Shown piece after piece: positions 56,321 through 64,000 of a stretch of DNA of 64,000 nucleotides. This stretch comes from Microcoleus sp. FACHB-68. GTDB taxonomy: Bacteria > Cyanobacteriota > Cyanobacteriia > Cyanobacteriales > Oscillatoriaceae. The stretch is taken from the NCBI RefSeq assembly GCF_014695715.1, contig NZ_JACJOT010000008.1:372001-436000 (forward strand). The letters run 5' to 3'. Within the stretch, counting starts at the first letter, position 1. The number at the start of each line of letters is the position of its first letter. The position numbers and the translations under genes are program-made. The notes beneath the pieces are model-generated. The model searched no databases. It was not told the DNA's origin and worked only from the letters and a program-made list of their open reading frames with translations.

Positions 56321-58159
56321 TTAAGAATTTTTTGCAGTAGATTGGGATGGTGTTTTTACCGGCATTGCGGTTGAATTTTTCCCCAATTGAGTGCCGGCAG
56401 GCATGGCGTTCTCGTTAGTGCGGAGATTTGCCGCTTGAACCAAGAGAGAATCTGCAAATGCAATCGATTGTTGCGCGGACTGGCCCCCTGCTAGCTGGGC
56501 CAGTTCTTCGCGGCGTTGGTGAGGGTTGAGCTTTGCGACTCGAACCACCGTCCGCACATCGGGGATCAAGAATTCTTGATGATTGTTGTCGGTTTCTGCT
56601 TCTGGACAATCAATGGTTTGTTTGTCCACTCGGTAATGATGATCCGCCATCGCCGCGACTAGAGGCTGGTGGGTGACGCAAAGGACTTGATGCCGGTGAC
56701 TGAGTTGGTAAAGCTTTTGGGCGATGGCTTGGGCGACTCGTCCAGAAACGCCCACATCAATTTCATCAAAAACCAGCACGCCGGCATCATCGACCTGAGC
56801 GAAACAGGCTTTCAAGGCCAAGAGGAAACGACTCATTTCCCCACCAGAGGCAATTTCTGTAAGCGGTTGTAAGGGTTCACCGGCATTTGGGCTAAATTTA
56901 AAAGTAATTCGGTCTGCACCGGCAGCGGTGGGAGGACAGGGGGCAATTTCGACTTGAAACTGCACTTTCTCCATCGCCAGGGGCTTAAGTTGTTTAATCA
57001 AGCGAGATTCCAGCTCACCGGCAGCCGTCTGGCGCAACTTGTTTAACGCGCTACAGGCTTCTGCTAGCTGGCTTTGAGCGACTTGATAAGCTTTTTCCAA
57101 AACTTCTAAGGACTGACCTTCGCCAGTGAGTTCCTCTAGCTCGGTTTGAATCCGCTCATGGTAGGCGATGGCATCGCCCAACCCTGGCCCGTATTTGCGA
57201 CAGATTTGTTTAAGTTCCAAGATCCGCTGCTCAACGTCTTGCAGCCGCTGGGGATCAGCCTCCAAACTCGCCTCGTAGGTCGATATTTGCCGGCCTGCTT
57301 CCATTATATCGGCTAAGGCGTTACTCACTAAATCGAGGACTGATTGCAGCTCGCTGTCGTAGCGCACCATATCTGTCAGGCTTGCTTCCGCTTGCCCCAA
57401 TAAATCGGCAGCGGCTTCTGATCCGGTGTCGTTTTGATAAAGTGCTTGATAAACTTGATAGCTTTGCTGTTGCAGCTCTACGACGTGTCCCAGGCGTCTG
57501 CGCTCACCTTCTAATTGTTCTAATTCCTCGGCATCGCCCAAACCGGCAGCACTAAGTTCTTTAATTTGATAATCAATCAAATCGAGTCGTTGCAGTCGTT
57601 GCTGTTCTGACTGCCGCCGCTGTTCAAGTGCTTGTAATGCTTGCTGGGAAATGGCAAAGGCTGCTGCAACTTTTTGCCGGTTTTCCAAAATAGCGGTTCC
57701 CCCAAAGGCGTCTAGCCAGTCGCGCTGGCGGGCCGGTTGGCCAAGTTGCACGGTTTGACCTTGGGCGGTGATTTCCACCAGGCGTTCCCGCAGCTGATCC
57801 ATGAGCTGGCGGTTGACGAGCACCCCATTCAGGCGAGATCGGCTGCGGAGGCTGGTTTGACCGGCTACCAGTTCCCGGCAGGCAACGAGTAAGGTGCCAT
57901 CGAAAAGGTCAATTTCCTGCTCTCGTACCCACTCTGCTACGGCTGGATCAAGCTCAAATGTGGCTTCGACCAAAGCACGTTCTGCGCCGGTGCGGATGGC
58001 CCGACCTGTGACTTTGCCACCCAAGGCAGCATCAAGGGCATCTAGAATAATCGATTTTCCTGCGCCGGTTTCGCCGGTGAGGACGTTGAGGCTGGTGCCA
58101 AATTCCAGTTCCAGCCGATCTATCAAGGCAAAATTTTCAATCCGTAAGGATATCAGCAT
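56321..58159 (-). CDS. recN: DNA repair protein RecN
   Basis: SMC-like ATPase for double-strand break repair, 612 residues. Walker A is LTGETGAGKSI; the central coiled coils (about 150-390) flank short hinge sequences; the signature SGGEMSRFLLALK and Walker B VLVFDEIDVGVSG follow. The C-terminus carries an extra low-complexity tail (TAMPVKTPSQSTAKNS) beyond the normal end. It is divergent from the ABC1-kinase gene. Confidence 0.96.
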   Translation of the reverse strand: MLISLRIENFALIDRLELEFGTSLNVLTGETGAGKSIILDALDAALGGKVTGRAIRTGAERALVEATFELDPAVAEWVREQEIDLFDGTLLVACRELVAGQTSLRSRSRLNGVLVNRQLMDQLRERLVEITAQGQTVQLGQPARQRDWLDAFGGTAILENRQKVAAAFAISQQALQALEQRRQSEQQRLQRLDLIDYQIKELSAAGLGDAEELEQLEGERRRLGHVVELQQQSYQVYQALYQNDTGSEAAADLLGQAEASLTDMVRYDSELQSVLDLVSNALADIMEAGRQISTYEASLEADPQRLQDVEQRILELKQICRKYGPGLGDAIAYHERIQTELEELTGEGQSLEVLEKAYQVAQSQLAEACSALNKLRQTAAGELESRLIKQLKPLAMEKVQFQVEIAPCPPTAAGADRITFKFSPNAGEPLQPLTEIASGGEMSRFLLALKACFAQVDDAGVLVFDEIDVGVSGRVAQAIAQKLYQLSHRHQVLCVTHQPLVAAMADHHYRVDKQTIDCPEAETDNNHQEFLIPDVRTVVRVAKLNPHQRREELAQLAGGQSAQQSIAFADSLLVQAANLRTNENAMPAGTQLGKNSTAMPVKTPSQSTAKNS

Positions 58160-58765
58160 GGGTCAAAATTCAGCTTAAAGGCAATATGCCGGGTAGCACA
58201 CAAATACGGTTGTTTCAATCTGCCGGTGTGAGGCTGACGCATTCCTTGATATTACACAAAAGTTTTACCCAAGTTGTTTTTTTTGAAATTGCTTGGAATC
58301 CTATCAAATTTGGTTAAACAAGCGAATTAATCAAGATATTGGAAAATAAAAAAACTTTAATCTAAACTTAACTTTGTCTAAAAAAATTATGGGGTAAAGC
58401 TTAAATTTTTCAAGTTTCAGTGATTTGAATTTTAAACATTGAGATTGAATTCAGTTAAAGCAGATATCTTGAGTGAGTTTTTTTGGCTTTATTTTCTTGA
58501 TCTCTGGCAGCACCCAAAGTGAGCCTGCAGGCTGCCGCTTTTGGGCCTGGGTGAGGGGGAATTCGCCCCCACAGGAGAAAACCCAGCGCGAGCAAGCCGA
58601 TTTTCCCCTTCACTTTAACTTGACACGCTGCTGTTTTTTGACACACAGGCGGTTTGTTGCGCCGGCAGCCACTCCTGAACTGAGATTCTACCTTGGGAAT
58701 TATGGTGCGCCACCGGCAAATTGTTACAATGTTTAACATCGTTACCTCTAGTCGGTTCCTAACTC
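58160..58765. other. divergent intergenic region with a GC-rich structured element
   Basis: 606 bases. The first 280 are AT-rich. At 58507-58570 there is a dense set of inverted repeats: CACCCAAA pairing with TTTGGG and GGGTG, the 12-bp palindrome AGCCTGCAGGCT, and GGGGG-AATTCG-CCCCC. Similar GGGGCGAATTCGCCCC-like elements are dispersed in cyanobacterial genomes. Confidence 0.5.
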
Positions 58766-60841
58766 ATGGATGTCAAGACGGTATCACCTACCTCAGCCCA
58801 GTTGAATTCAGCGACAATGACCGAGCAGCCGATATCTGCAGCCACAACCCAGGAGGCAAGCTCGGCAGTTGCCACTATCACGGTTGAGAGTGAGCGCATC
58901 CCCAGAGTGGTGGAGCTAACAGACATCGCCGTGCCGGTGCCGGCAGATAACTTTTCAGCAGATGCGCTGCAGTACGATGCAGTCGCGATTAACGAATATT
59001 ACAGCACCAGACCGCTGCCAGTGTGGCGGCGCAGGCTAAGCATTGTGTCGAAACTGGCTAGCTTTGGCATAAATCTGTGGTGGGATCGCCAAACCGGCAG
59101 ATTGGTCAAAAATCAGCCGGCGAGAGCTGAGCAGTTGCGGAAAATGCTGACTCAGTTAGGCCCAGCCTTCATCAAAATCGGGCAAGCTTTATCAACACGT
59201 CCTGACTTGGTGCCACCGGGTTATTTGGAAGAGTTGGCAAAATTGCAAGATCAACTGCCTCCCTTCGCCAACAAAATTGCCTACCAATTTATTGAAGAAG
59301 AACTTGGCGCTCATCCTGATGAGATTTATGCCGAACTTTCACTAGAGCCGGTGGCGGCGGCGTCCCTGGGGCAAGTTTACAAAGGCAAACTGAAAACCGG
59401 CGAAACGGTGGCGGTGAAGGTACAACGACCCGGTTTAGCTGAAAGCATCACTTTAGATGTTTACATCTTGCGGCGGTTGGCTGCTTGGGCACAAAGAAAT
59501 ATGAAACAAGTTCGCAGCGACTTAGTGGCAATTGCCGATGAGTTTGCCGCCCGCTTGTTTGAGGAAATGGACTACACCCACGAGGGTCATAATGCCGAAC
59601 GATTCGCCGAGTTATACGGCCATTTGAAAGACATTTACGTGCCTAAAATTTACTGGCCTTACACGGGCCGGCGGGTGCTGACAATGGAGTGGATCGACGG
59701 CACCAAACTAACCAATTTAGAATCGCTAAGCGCTCAAGGAATTGACGCTTCATACCTCATTGAATTAGGCGTTCAGTGTTCCCTGCGCCAGTTGCTAGAA
59801 CACGGCTTTTTCCATGCCGATCCCCATCCGGGTAATTTGATGGCAACGCGAGATGGCCAGTTAGCTTACCTCGACTTTGGCATGATGAGCGAGGTGAAAC
59901 CTTATCAGCGTTACGGTTTAATTCAAGCTATTGTTCACCTCGTCAACCGCGATTTTGAAGGCTTGGCTCACGATTATGTGAAGCTAGAGTTTTTGACACC
60001 GGATACTGACCTAACGCCAATTATTCCAGCACTAGCCGGCGTGTTTGGTAATGCTTTGGGAGCAAGTGTTGCAGAACTGAATTTCAAGAGCATTACTGAC
60101 GAGTTATCGCAAGTGATGTATGACTATCCCTTCCGCGTGCCGGCTTACTACGCATTGATTATCCGGTCGCTCGTGACCTTAGAAGGGATTGCAATTAATG
60201 TCGATCCCAACTTTAAGGTACTCAGTAAAGCTTATCCGTATGTGGCAAAGCGGCTGTTAACAGATACATCCCCAGAATTGCGATCTTCTTTGCGAGATTT
60301 GCTGTTTAAGGAAGGTAGTTTCCGCTGGAACCGGCTGGAGAATTTATTAAAGAATGCGAAAAGTAGCGATGATTATGATATCAGTCAAGCGCTGAATCAA
60401 GCATTAGAATTTTTGTTCTCCGAAAGGGGAGATTTCATTCGGGATTACTTGATTGATGAGATTGTTAAGACTTTAGATACCCTCTCGCGCCAAAGTTTTC
60501 AAAATGCGACTTCTGTTGTGGGAGAGTGGTTTGGTTTAAGGGTAAACAAGCCGGCGATGACTCCTGCAGAAGAGAAAAATATGGAGCATTTCCAACGCAT
60601 TTTGGGAATTCTTCAAGAAACAAAAGGTTTCGATCCGGTAAAGGTGGCTTCAGTGCTTCCCCAGCTCATCCTCAAGCCAGAAACTCAGCGCATGGGTAAG
60701 CAAATTGCCGGTGGTTTAGCTCAGCGTGCTTTAGCGCGGTTGATTCGTGATGTTTTACTGCGCGATCAACCGAGTGAAACTAAGGGTTACAACGGCAGCC
60801 AACAACGCCCCTTATCTCTGCCGGCTCAAAGAACAAAATAA
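58766..60841 (+). CDS. ABC1/UbiB-family atypical kinase (AarF-like)
   Basis: 691-residue ABC1 kinase-like protein. An N-terminal Thr/Ala-rich extension (about 1-65) precedes the family core: the KxGQ motif in AFIKIGQALSTRPDLVP, the Ala-rich loop AAASLGQVYKG, VAVKVQRPG, HADPHPGNLM and LDFGMMSEV. Members affect quinone (plastoquinone/tocopherol) metabolism in cyanobacteria and plastids. C-terminal helices (about 560-670) may associate with membrane. The start is the ATG at 58766; a second in-frame ATG at 58817 is possible. Confidence 0.93.
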   Translation: MDVKTVSPTSAQLNSATMTEQPISAATTQEASSAVATITVESERIPRVVELTDIAVPVPADNFSADALQYDAVAINEYYSTRPLPVWRRRLSIVSKLASFGINLWWDRQTGRLVKNQPARAEQLRKMLTQLGPAFIKIGQALSTRPDLVPPGYLEELAKLQDQLPPFANKIAYQFIEEELGAHPDEIYAELSLEPVAAASLGQVYKGKLKTGETVAVKVQRPGLAESITLDVYILRRLAAWAQRNMKQVRSDLVAIADEFAARLFEEMDYTHEGHNAERFAELYGHLKDIYVPKIYWPYTGRRVLTMEWIDGTKLTNLESLSAQGIDASYLIELGVQCSLRQLLEHGFFHADPHPGNLMATRDGQLAYLDFGMMSEVKPYQRYGLIQAIVHLVNRDFEGLAHDYVKLEFLTPDTDLTPIIPALAGVFGNALGASVAELNFKSITDELSQVMYDYPFRVPAYYALIIRSLVTLEGIAINVDPNFKVLSKAYPYVAKRLLTDTSPELRSSLRDLLFKEGSFRWNRLENLLKNAKSSDDYDISQALNQALEFLFSERGDFIRDYLIDEIVKTLDTLSRQSFQNATSVVGEWFGLRVNKPAMTPAEEKNMEHFQRILGILQETKGFDPVKVASVLPQLILKPETQRMGKQIAGGLAQRALARLIRDVLLRDQPSETKGYNGSQQRPLSLPAQRTK

Positions 60842-61400
60842 TCCAAAAATTACACAGATGAAGCTATCAGCCGGTTAACTTTATCTGCGTTTATCTGCGG
60901 TTAAAAACCAAAAATCAACCTATTCTCTCACCGGCTAACTCCTTACCATCTTAGTTAAGTTAAACTCAAAGACATTGATTCTAGGTGCATCGCTGCCATA
61001 TCAGCATGGACACAATTCAAGGATGCCGGAAACTGCTCATCAAGCGGTTCAAACTCAGCGTCTAGGGCGTTGTAAGCAAATACTTTCCCCCGTCTCAATT
61101 TTATAAACCCAAGCGTGAATGTGGATTTGACGCGCACGCAGTTTGGCACGAATAACCGGATAAGTTCGCAAATTGTCTATTTGAGTCAAAACGTTTTCTT
61201 GAAGCGATTGCAGTTAAAAGCTGTAGAATTTAATTTTTAATCGCTTATTTGTTTAAATATTTTTGTTTACGGACTTAGCTATTTTCTATTATGGAAGTCA
61301 TCGATTTTAAGTAAAGATATTTCACATAAGTTAATAAAAATTTCTGAAGGATGAAAGAAATAAACCCTAATCTTCAAATGCCGGCTTCATGTCTAGACAG
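60842..61400. other. intergenic region holding a gene remnant
   Basis: Apart from the carbonic-anhydrase remnant (60955-61213), this region holds only AT-rich sequence and a short TTTATCTGCG direct repeat near 60880-60900. Confidence 0.5.
60955..61213 (-). pseudogene. beta-carbonic anhydrase, C-terminal remnant
   Basis: Reading leftward from 61213: LQSLQENVLTQIDNLRTYPV, then HIHAWVYKIETGE; a one-base shift in the run GGGGGAAAG then continues as VFAYNALDAEFEPLDEQFP. This is the C-terminal pattern of beta-class carbonic anhydrases (IcfA/CcaA type). An in-frame stop lies just upstream of the fragment, and the zinc-binding N-terminal two thirds are absent. So the copy is both truncated and frameshifted and cannot encode an active enzyme. 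The 64-codon frame at 60955-61149 is only its shifted tail. Confidence 0.75.
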
Positions 61401-61865
61401 TCACGACGCGGAATTTCCTCTCGCTTGTAACTGAGCAGCCAGCAATTCTAGTGTGCGTTTTTGCTGTTTGAGTTTTTCTTCTAACTCTTGAATTTGTTCG
61501 CGACGCGCTTCAAGTTCGATGCTACGACGGGCGAGATCCTGACTTTGTAAGGTGAGGGACTGCCGCCAGTGTTCAACTCGCTCAGCTTCTTGTTGTAAGA
61601 ATGCCGGCGAAAAGCCTTTAGTTAAATATTGCTGAACTAAATCCAAAATCCAAGGAACGGCTTCTTGAATTTTCACAATTTGGCGAGTAGGAGAAAGCTC
61701 GACCAAAACAAGGAAACCATCGGTTAAAGGGCTGGGTTCTGTTAAAAATATAATGTCTTCACCGGGAACAAGTGCCCAAGTGTCTTCTGATTTTTGGCGA
61801 GCCAAAAGTCGGATGCCGGTTTTACCTAAGAACCCTTTTCTTTGCACCTGAGCTAAATAAAGCAT
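61401..61865 (-). CDS. coiled-coil protein conserved in cyanobacteria
   Basis: 154 residues, no recognised family. The N-terminal 90 residues look globular (YLAQVQRKGFLGKTGIRLLA, ALVPGEDIIFL, LVLVELSPTRQIVKIQEA); the rest is a charged coiled coil (about 95-148, EARREQIQELEEKLKQQKRT). No signal or membrane segment. It lies downstream of valS on the same strand, beyond a structured hairpin. Confidence 0.75.
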   Translation of the reverse strand: MLYLAQVQRKGFLGKTGIRLLARQKSEDTWALVPGEDIIFLTEPSPLTDGFLVLVELSPTRQIVKIQEAVPWILDLVQQYLTKGFSPAFLQQEAERVEHWRQSLTLQSQDLARRSIELEARREQIQELEEKLKQQKRTLELLAAQLQARGNSAS

Positions 61866-61942
61866 TGCCTAATTTTCTCGCTCGATTAGATTTTTAATGG
61901 TTTACTTAGCGCACATTGATATTTGAGGAAATTGGTAAGTTT

Positions 61943-61983
61943 CAAGGTGCCAACCGGCACAGGATTTGTGCGGAGGCACCTTG
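61943..61983 (-). other. nested hairpin downstream of valS
   Basis: Perfect 9-bp outer stem CAAGGTGCC / GGCACCTTG, with an inner CCGGCAC/GTGCGG helix. It lies 44 bases past the valS stop. No T-tract follows, so it may be an RNA processing or stability element, or a weak terminator. Confidence 0.5.
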
Positions 61984-62026
61984 ACAAAACGCTGAGAATC
62001 TCAGGAGGTAATACTAGATGCTATTG

Positions 62027-64000
62027 CTAGAGGTTATTGAGCCGGCTCTGCAAAATTTCCACCTGTTTCTCGGCTTCTGCTAGTGCATCCCGCGCTCCCT
62101 GCACCACTTCTGGTTTAGCATTATCAACAAAAGCAGCATTACTCAGCCGAGCGCTTAAAGATTTAGCTTCTGCGTCTACTTTCGCTAAACTTTTTTCTAA
62201 TTTAGATCGCAGTGCCGCAACATCAACAACGCCGGCTAAAGGAATGACAACTTGAACAGTTCCCACCACACCGGCAATTGAGCCGCCTTCTCCTTCTTGA
62301 GTTTGGAGAGAATCAGAATCAATTGTCTCAGCGATGGTTAATTGCTCAACTTTCGCTAAATCTTGAATGTAAGATTGCCCTAATGTGAGAATTTGTCGTT
62401 CGCGCTCACTTTCACTTTGTAAAATCGCCGACACTTTCACCGCCGGCTTGATATCCGCTTCAGCGCGAAGATTGCGAACTGTGCGGATTGTGCCCATCAG
62501 CAAATCAAAATCTGACTCTAACTCTAGATTGAGCAAAGTTGCATCAACCTCTGGATAGATTTGTAAGGCTAACGTTTGATTTTCACCGGCTTGCGTTAGG
62601 GTGTGCCAAACTTCCTCAGTAATGTGAGGCATAAAGGGATGCAGCAGTTTTAAAATTCCTTCCAAAACAACTGCCAAGGTTTGCTGCGCCACCTGCCGCG
62701 AGGCTGTATCCTCACCTTGTAAACGCGACTTCACTAGCTCAATATACCAATCGCAGAAATCGCCCCAGAAGAATTCATAGAGTGCTTTTGCAGCTTCTCC
62801 GATGCCGTAATTTTCGATGGAATCGCCGCTTTGCCGCACCATCTGATGATAGCGAGACAGAATCCAGCGATCACACAATTCTAGGGCATCTGCTGCCGGC
62901 TGGCCTAATTGTTGGGGTGTTTGCCCATCTAGATTCATCATCACAAACCGGGCGGCATTCCACAACTTATTGGTGAAGTTACGAGAGGCTTCTACGGTTG
63001 CCGATTCTTGTTTTTTGCGATTATATTCCAGCCGGATATCTTGGCCGGCACCGGCAACTTCTCGCACCAAAGCATAGCGCAAGGCATCTGTCCCATATTT
63101 ATCCATTAGTAACAGCGGATCGATGCCATTATTAGCAGATTTTGACATTTTCTTGCCGTTTTCATCGAGCACTAACCCGTGAATATAAACGTCTTTAAAC
63201 GGCATTTGATCCGTGAAATGTCCTGCCATCATTGTCATCCGGGCAACCCAGAAGAAGATGATATCAAAGCCGGTGACAAGGGTGGCAGTGGGATAATAAG
63301 TGGTGAAATCTGTGGTTTGTTCTGGCCAACCCAAGGTTGAGAAGGGCCAAAGTCCAGAAGAAAACCAGGTATCGAGGACATCGGGATCTTGCTCTAACTT
63401 GACATTTTCACCAAATTGTGAATCGGCTTTTTCTCGCGCCTCGGCTTCATTTCGTCCCACGACAAAGGGGGTGCTGTCGGTAATTTCGCCGCCGGTTTCA
63501 CTGACGACATACCAGGCGGGGATTTGATGCCCCCACCACAACTGCCGGGAAATGCACCAATCTTTTATTTTTACTAGCCAGTCGCGGTAAACTTTCGTCC
63601 AGCGCTGAGGCACAAATTCCGGGGAGTTTTGGTTGTCTAGGGAGTCTAGCGCCTTGTCAGCGAGGGGGCGAATTTTGACGAACCACTGGGTAGAGAGGAG
63701 GGGTTCCACCGGCACCTTTCCTCGATCGCTATAAGGGACGCTGTGGTTGTAATCCTCGATTTTTACGAGCACGCCGTCTTCTTCTAGCCGCTTTACGACA
63801 TTTTTGCGGGCGGTAAAGCGGGGTTGTCCTTGGAATGGGCCGGCATTTTCGTTTAAGGAGCCATCTTTGTTCATAATATTGATGAACGGCAGTTGATGGC
63901 GCTGGCCCATTTCAAAGTCATTTGGGTCATGTGCCGGCGTGACTTTGACGCAGCCGGTGCCGAATTCGGGATCAACTAATTCATCGGCAATAATCGGAAT
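62027..64000 (-). CDS. valS: valine--tRNA ligase (N-terminal part beyond window)
   Basis: Class I synthetase that charges tRNA-Val. 657 C-terminal residues are visible; the N-terminal third runs off the right edge. The CP1 editing domain includes [20 protein letters not shown]. The catalytic lysine loop is [15 protein letters not shown]. The anticodon-binding helical domain and the C-terminal coiled-coil arm ([19 protein letters not shown]) are intact. An internal ATG at 63910 is not the start. Confidence 0.97.
   Translation of the reverse strand: MPIIADELVDPEFGTGCVKVTPAHDPNDFEMGQRHQLPFINIMNKDGSLNENAGPFQGQPRFTARKNVVKRLEEDGVLVKIEDYNHSVPYSDRGKVPVEPLLSTQWFVKIRPLADKALDSLDNQNSPEFVPQRWTKVYRDWLVKIKDWCISRQLWWGHQIPAWYVVSETGGEITDSTPFVVGRNEAEAREKADSQFGENVKLEQDPDVLDTWFSSGLWPFSTLGWPEQTTDFTTYYPTATLVTGFDIIFFWVARMTMMAGHFTDQMPFKDVYIHGLVLDENGKKMSKSANNGIDPLLLMDKYGTDALRYALVREVAGAGQDIRLEYNRKKQESATVEASRNFTNKLWNAARFVMMNLDGQTPQQLGQPAADALELCDRWILSRYHQMVRQSGDSIENYGIGEAAKALYEFFWGDFCDWYIELVKSRLQGEDTASRQVAQQTLAVVLEGILKLLHPFMPHITEEVWHTLTQAGENQTLALQIYPEVDATLLNLELESDFDLLMGTIRTVRNLRAEADIKPAVKVSAILQSESERERQILTLGQSYIQDLAKVEQLTIAETIDSDSLQTQEGEGGSIAGVVGTVQVVIPLAGVVDVAALRSKLEKSLAKVDAEAKSLSARLSNAAFVDNAKPEVVQGARDALAEAEKQVEILQSRLNNL

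Overview
The window looks like chromosome of a filamentous, oxygenic cyanobacterium (Oscillatoriales-like; genus not determined). The evidence is psaC (photosystem I), a GUN4-domain kinase, the cyanobacterial regulator PlmA, a probable cytochrome b6f cofactor-assembly factor, plastid-type housekeeping genes (ispG, glmS, panD), DUF928 and CHASE2 proteins, short heptanucleotide tandem repeats, and very frequent GCCGGC palindromes. No prophage, integrase, IS element, CRISPR array, rRNA or tRNA was recognised.

Bases 1-14480 form one leftward cluster: a CHASE2-adenylate cyclase, a DUF928 protein, then three giant filamentous-haemagglutinin-like exoproteins arranged head to tail with overlapping ends. 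Each exoprotein carries its own array of 65-66 residue tandem repeats, and the last runs off the left edge. This is the most accessory part of the window and probably makes adhesive or surface-structural proteins.

Bases 14890-24000 hold a HAD-family hydrolase, glmS, psaC, a soluble PAS histidine kinase, two or three very small ORFs and a BamA-like outer-membrane protein. Bases 23863-29400 carry sbcC-sbcD (DNA end processing), a CCB-type assembly factor and a PadR regulator. A 1.5-kb gap without a convincing gene follows; it contains a perfect 15-bp inverted repeat.

Bases 30919-43335 are housekeeping and cyanobacterial core: asnS, a coiled-coil membrane protein, an RsbW-like kinase, a TPR protein, an EF-G paralog with an altered G3 motif, a Uma2-family protein, a C-terminal processing protease, ispG and a Ser/Thr kinase-GUN4 fusion. 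Bases 43542-52000 carry a three-domain ribosomal protein S1, a secreted RTX metzincin protease, a dienelactone hydrolase, plmA, an MBL-fold hydrolase with panD, and ppa.

Bases 52241-55927 encode two tandem class III cyclases. The upstream one is an intact GAF-GAF-PAS adenylate cyclase; the downstream one has lost most catalytic residues. With the CHASE2 cyclase, the window therefore encodes two apparently active adenylate cyclases and one apparently dead one. The right end has recN, an ABC1/UbiB kinase, a frameshifted C-terminal remnant of a beta-carbonic anhydrase, a coiled-coil protein and most of valS, which runs off the right edge.
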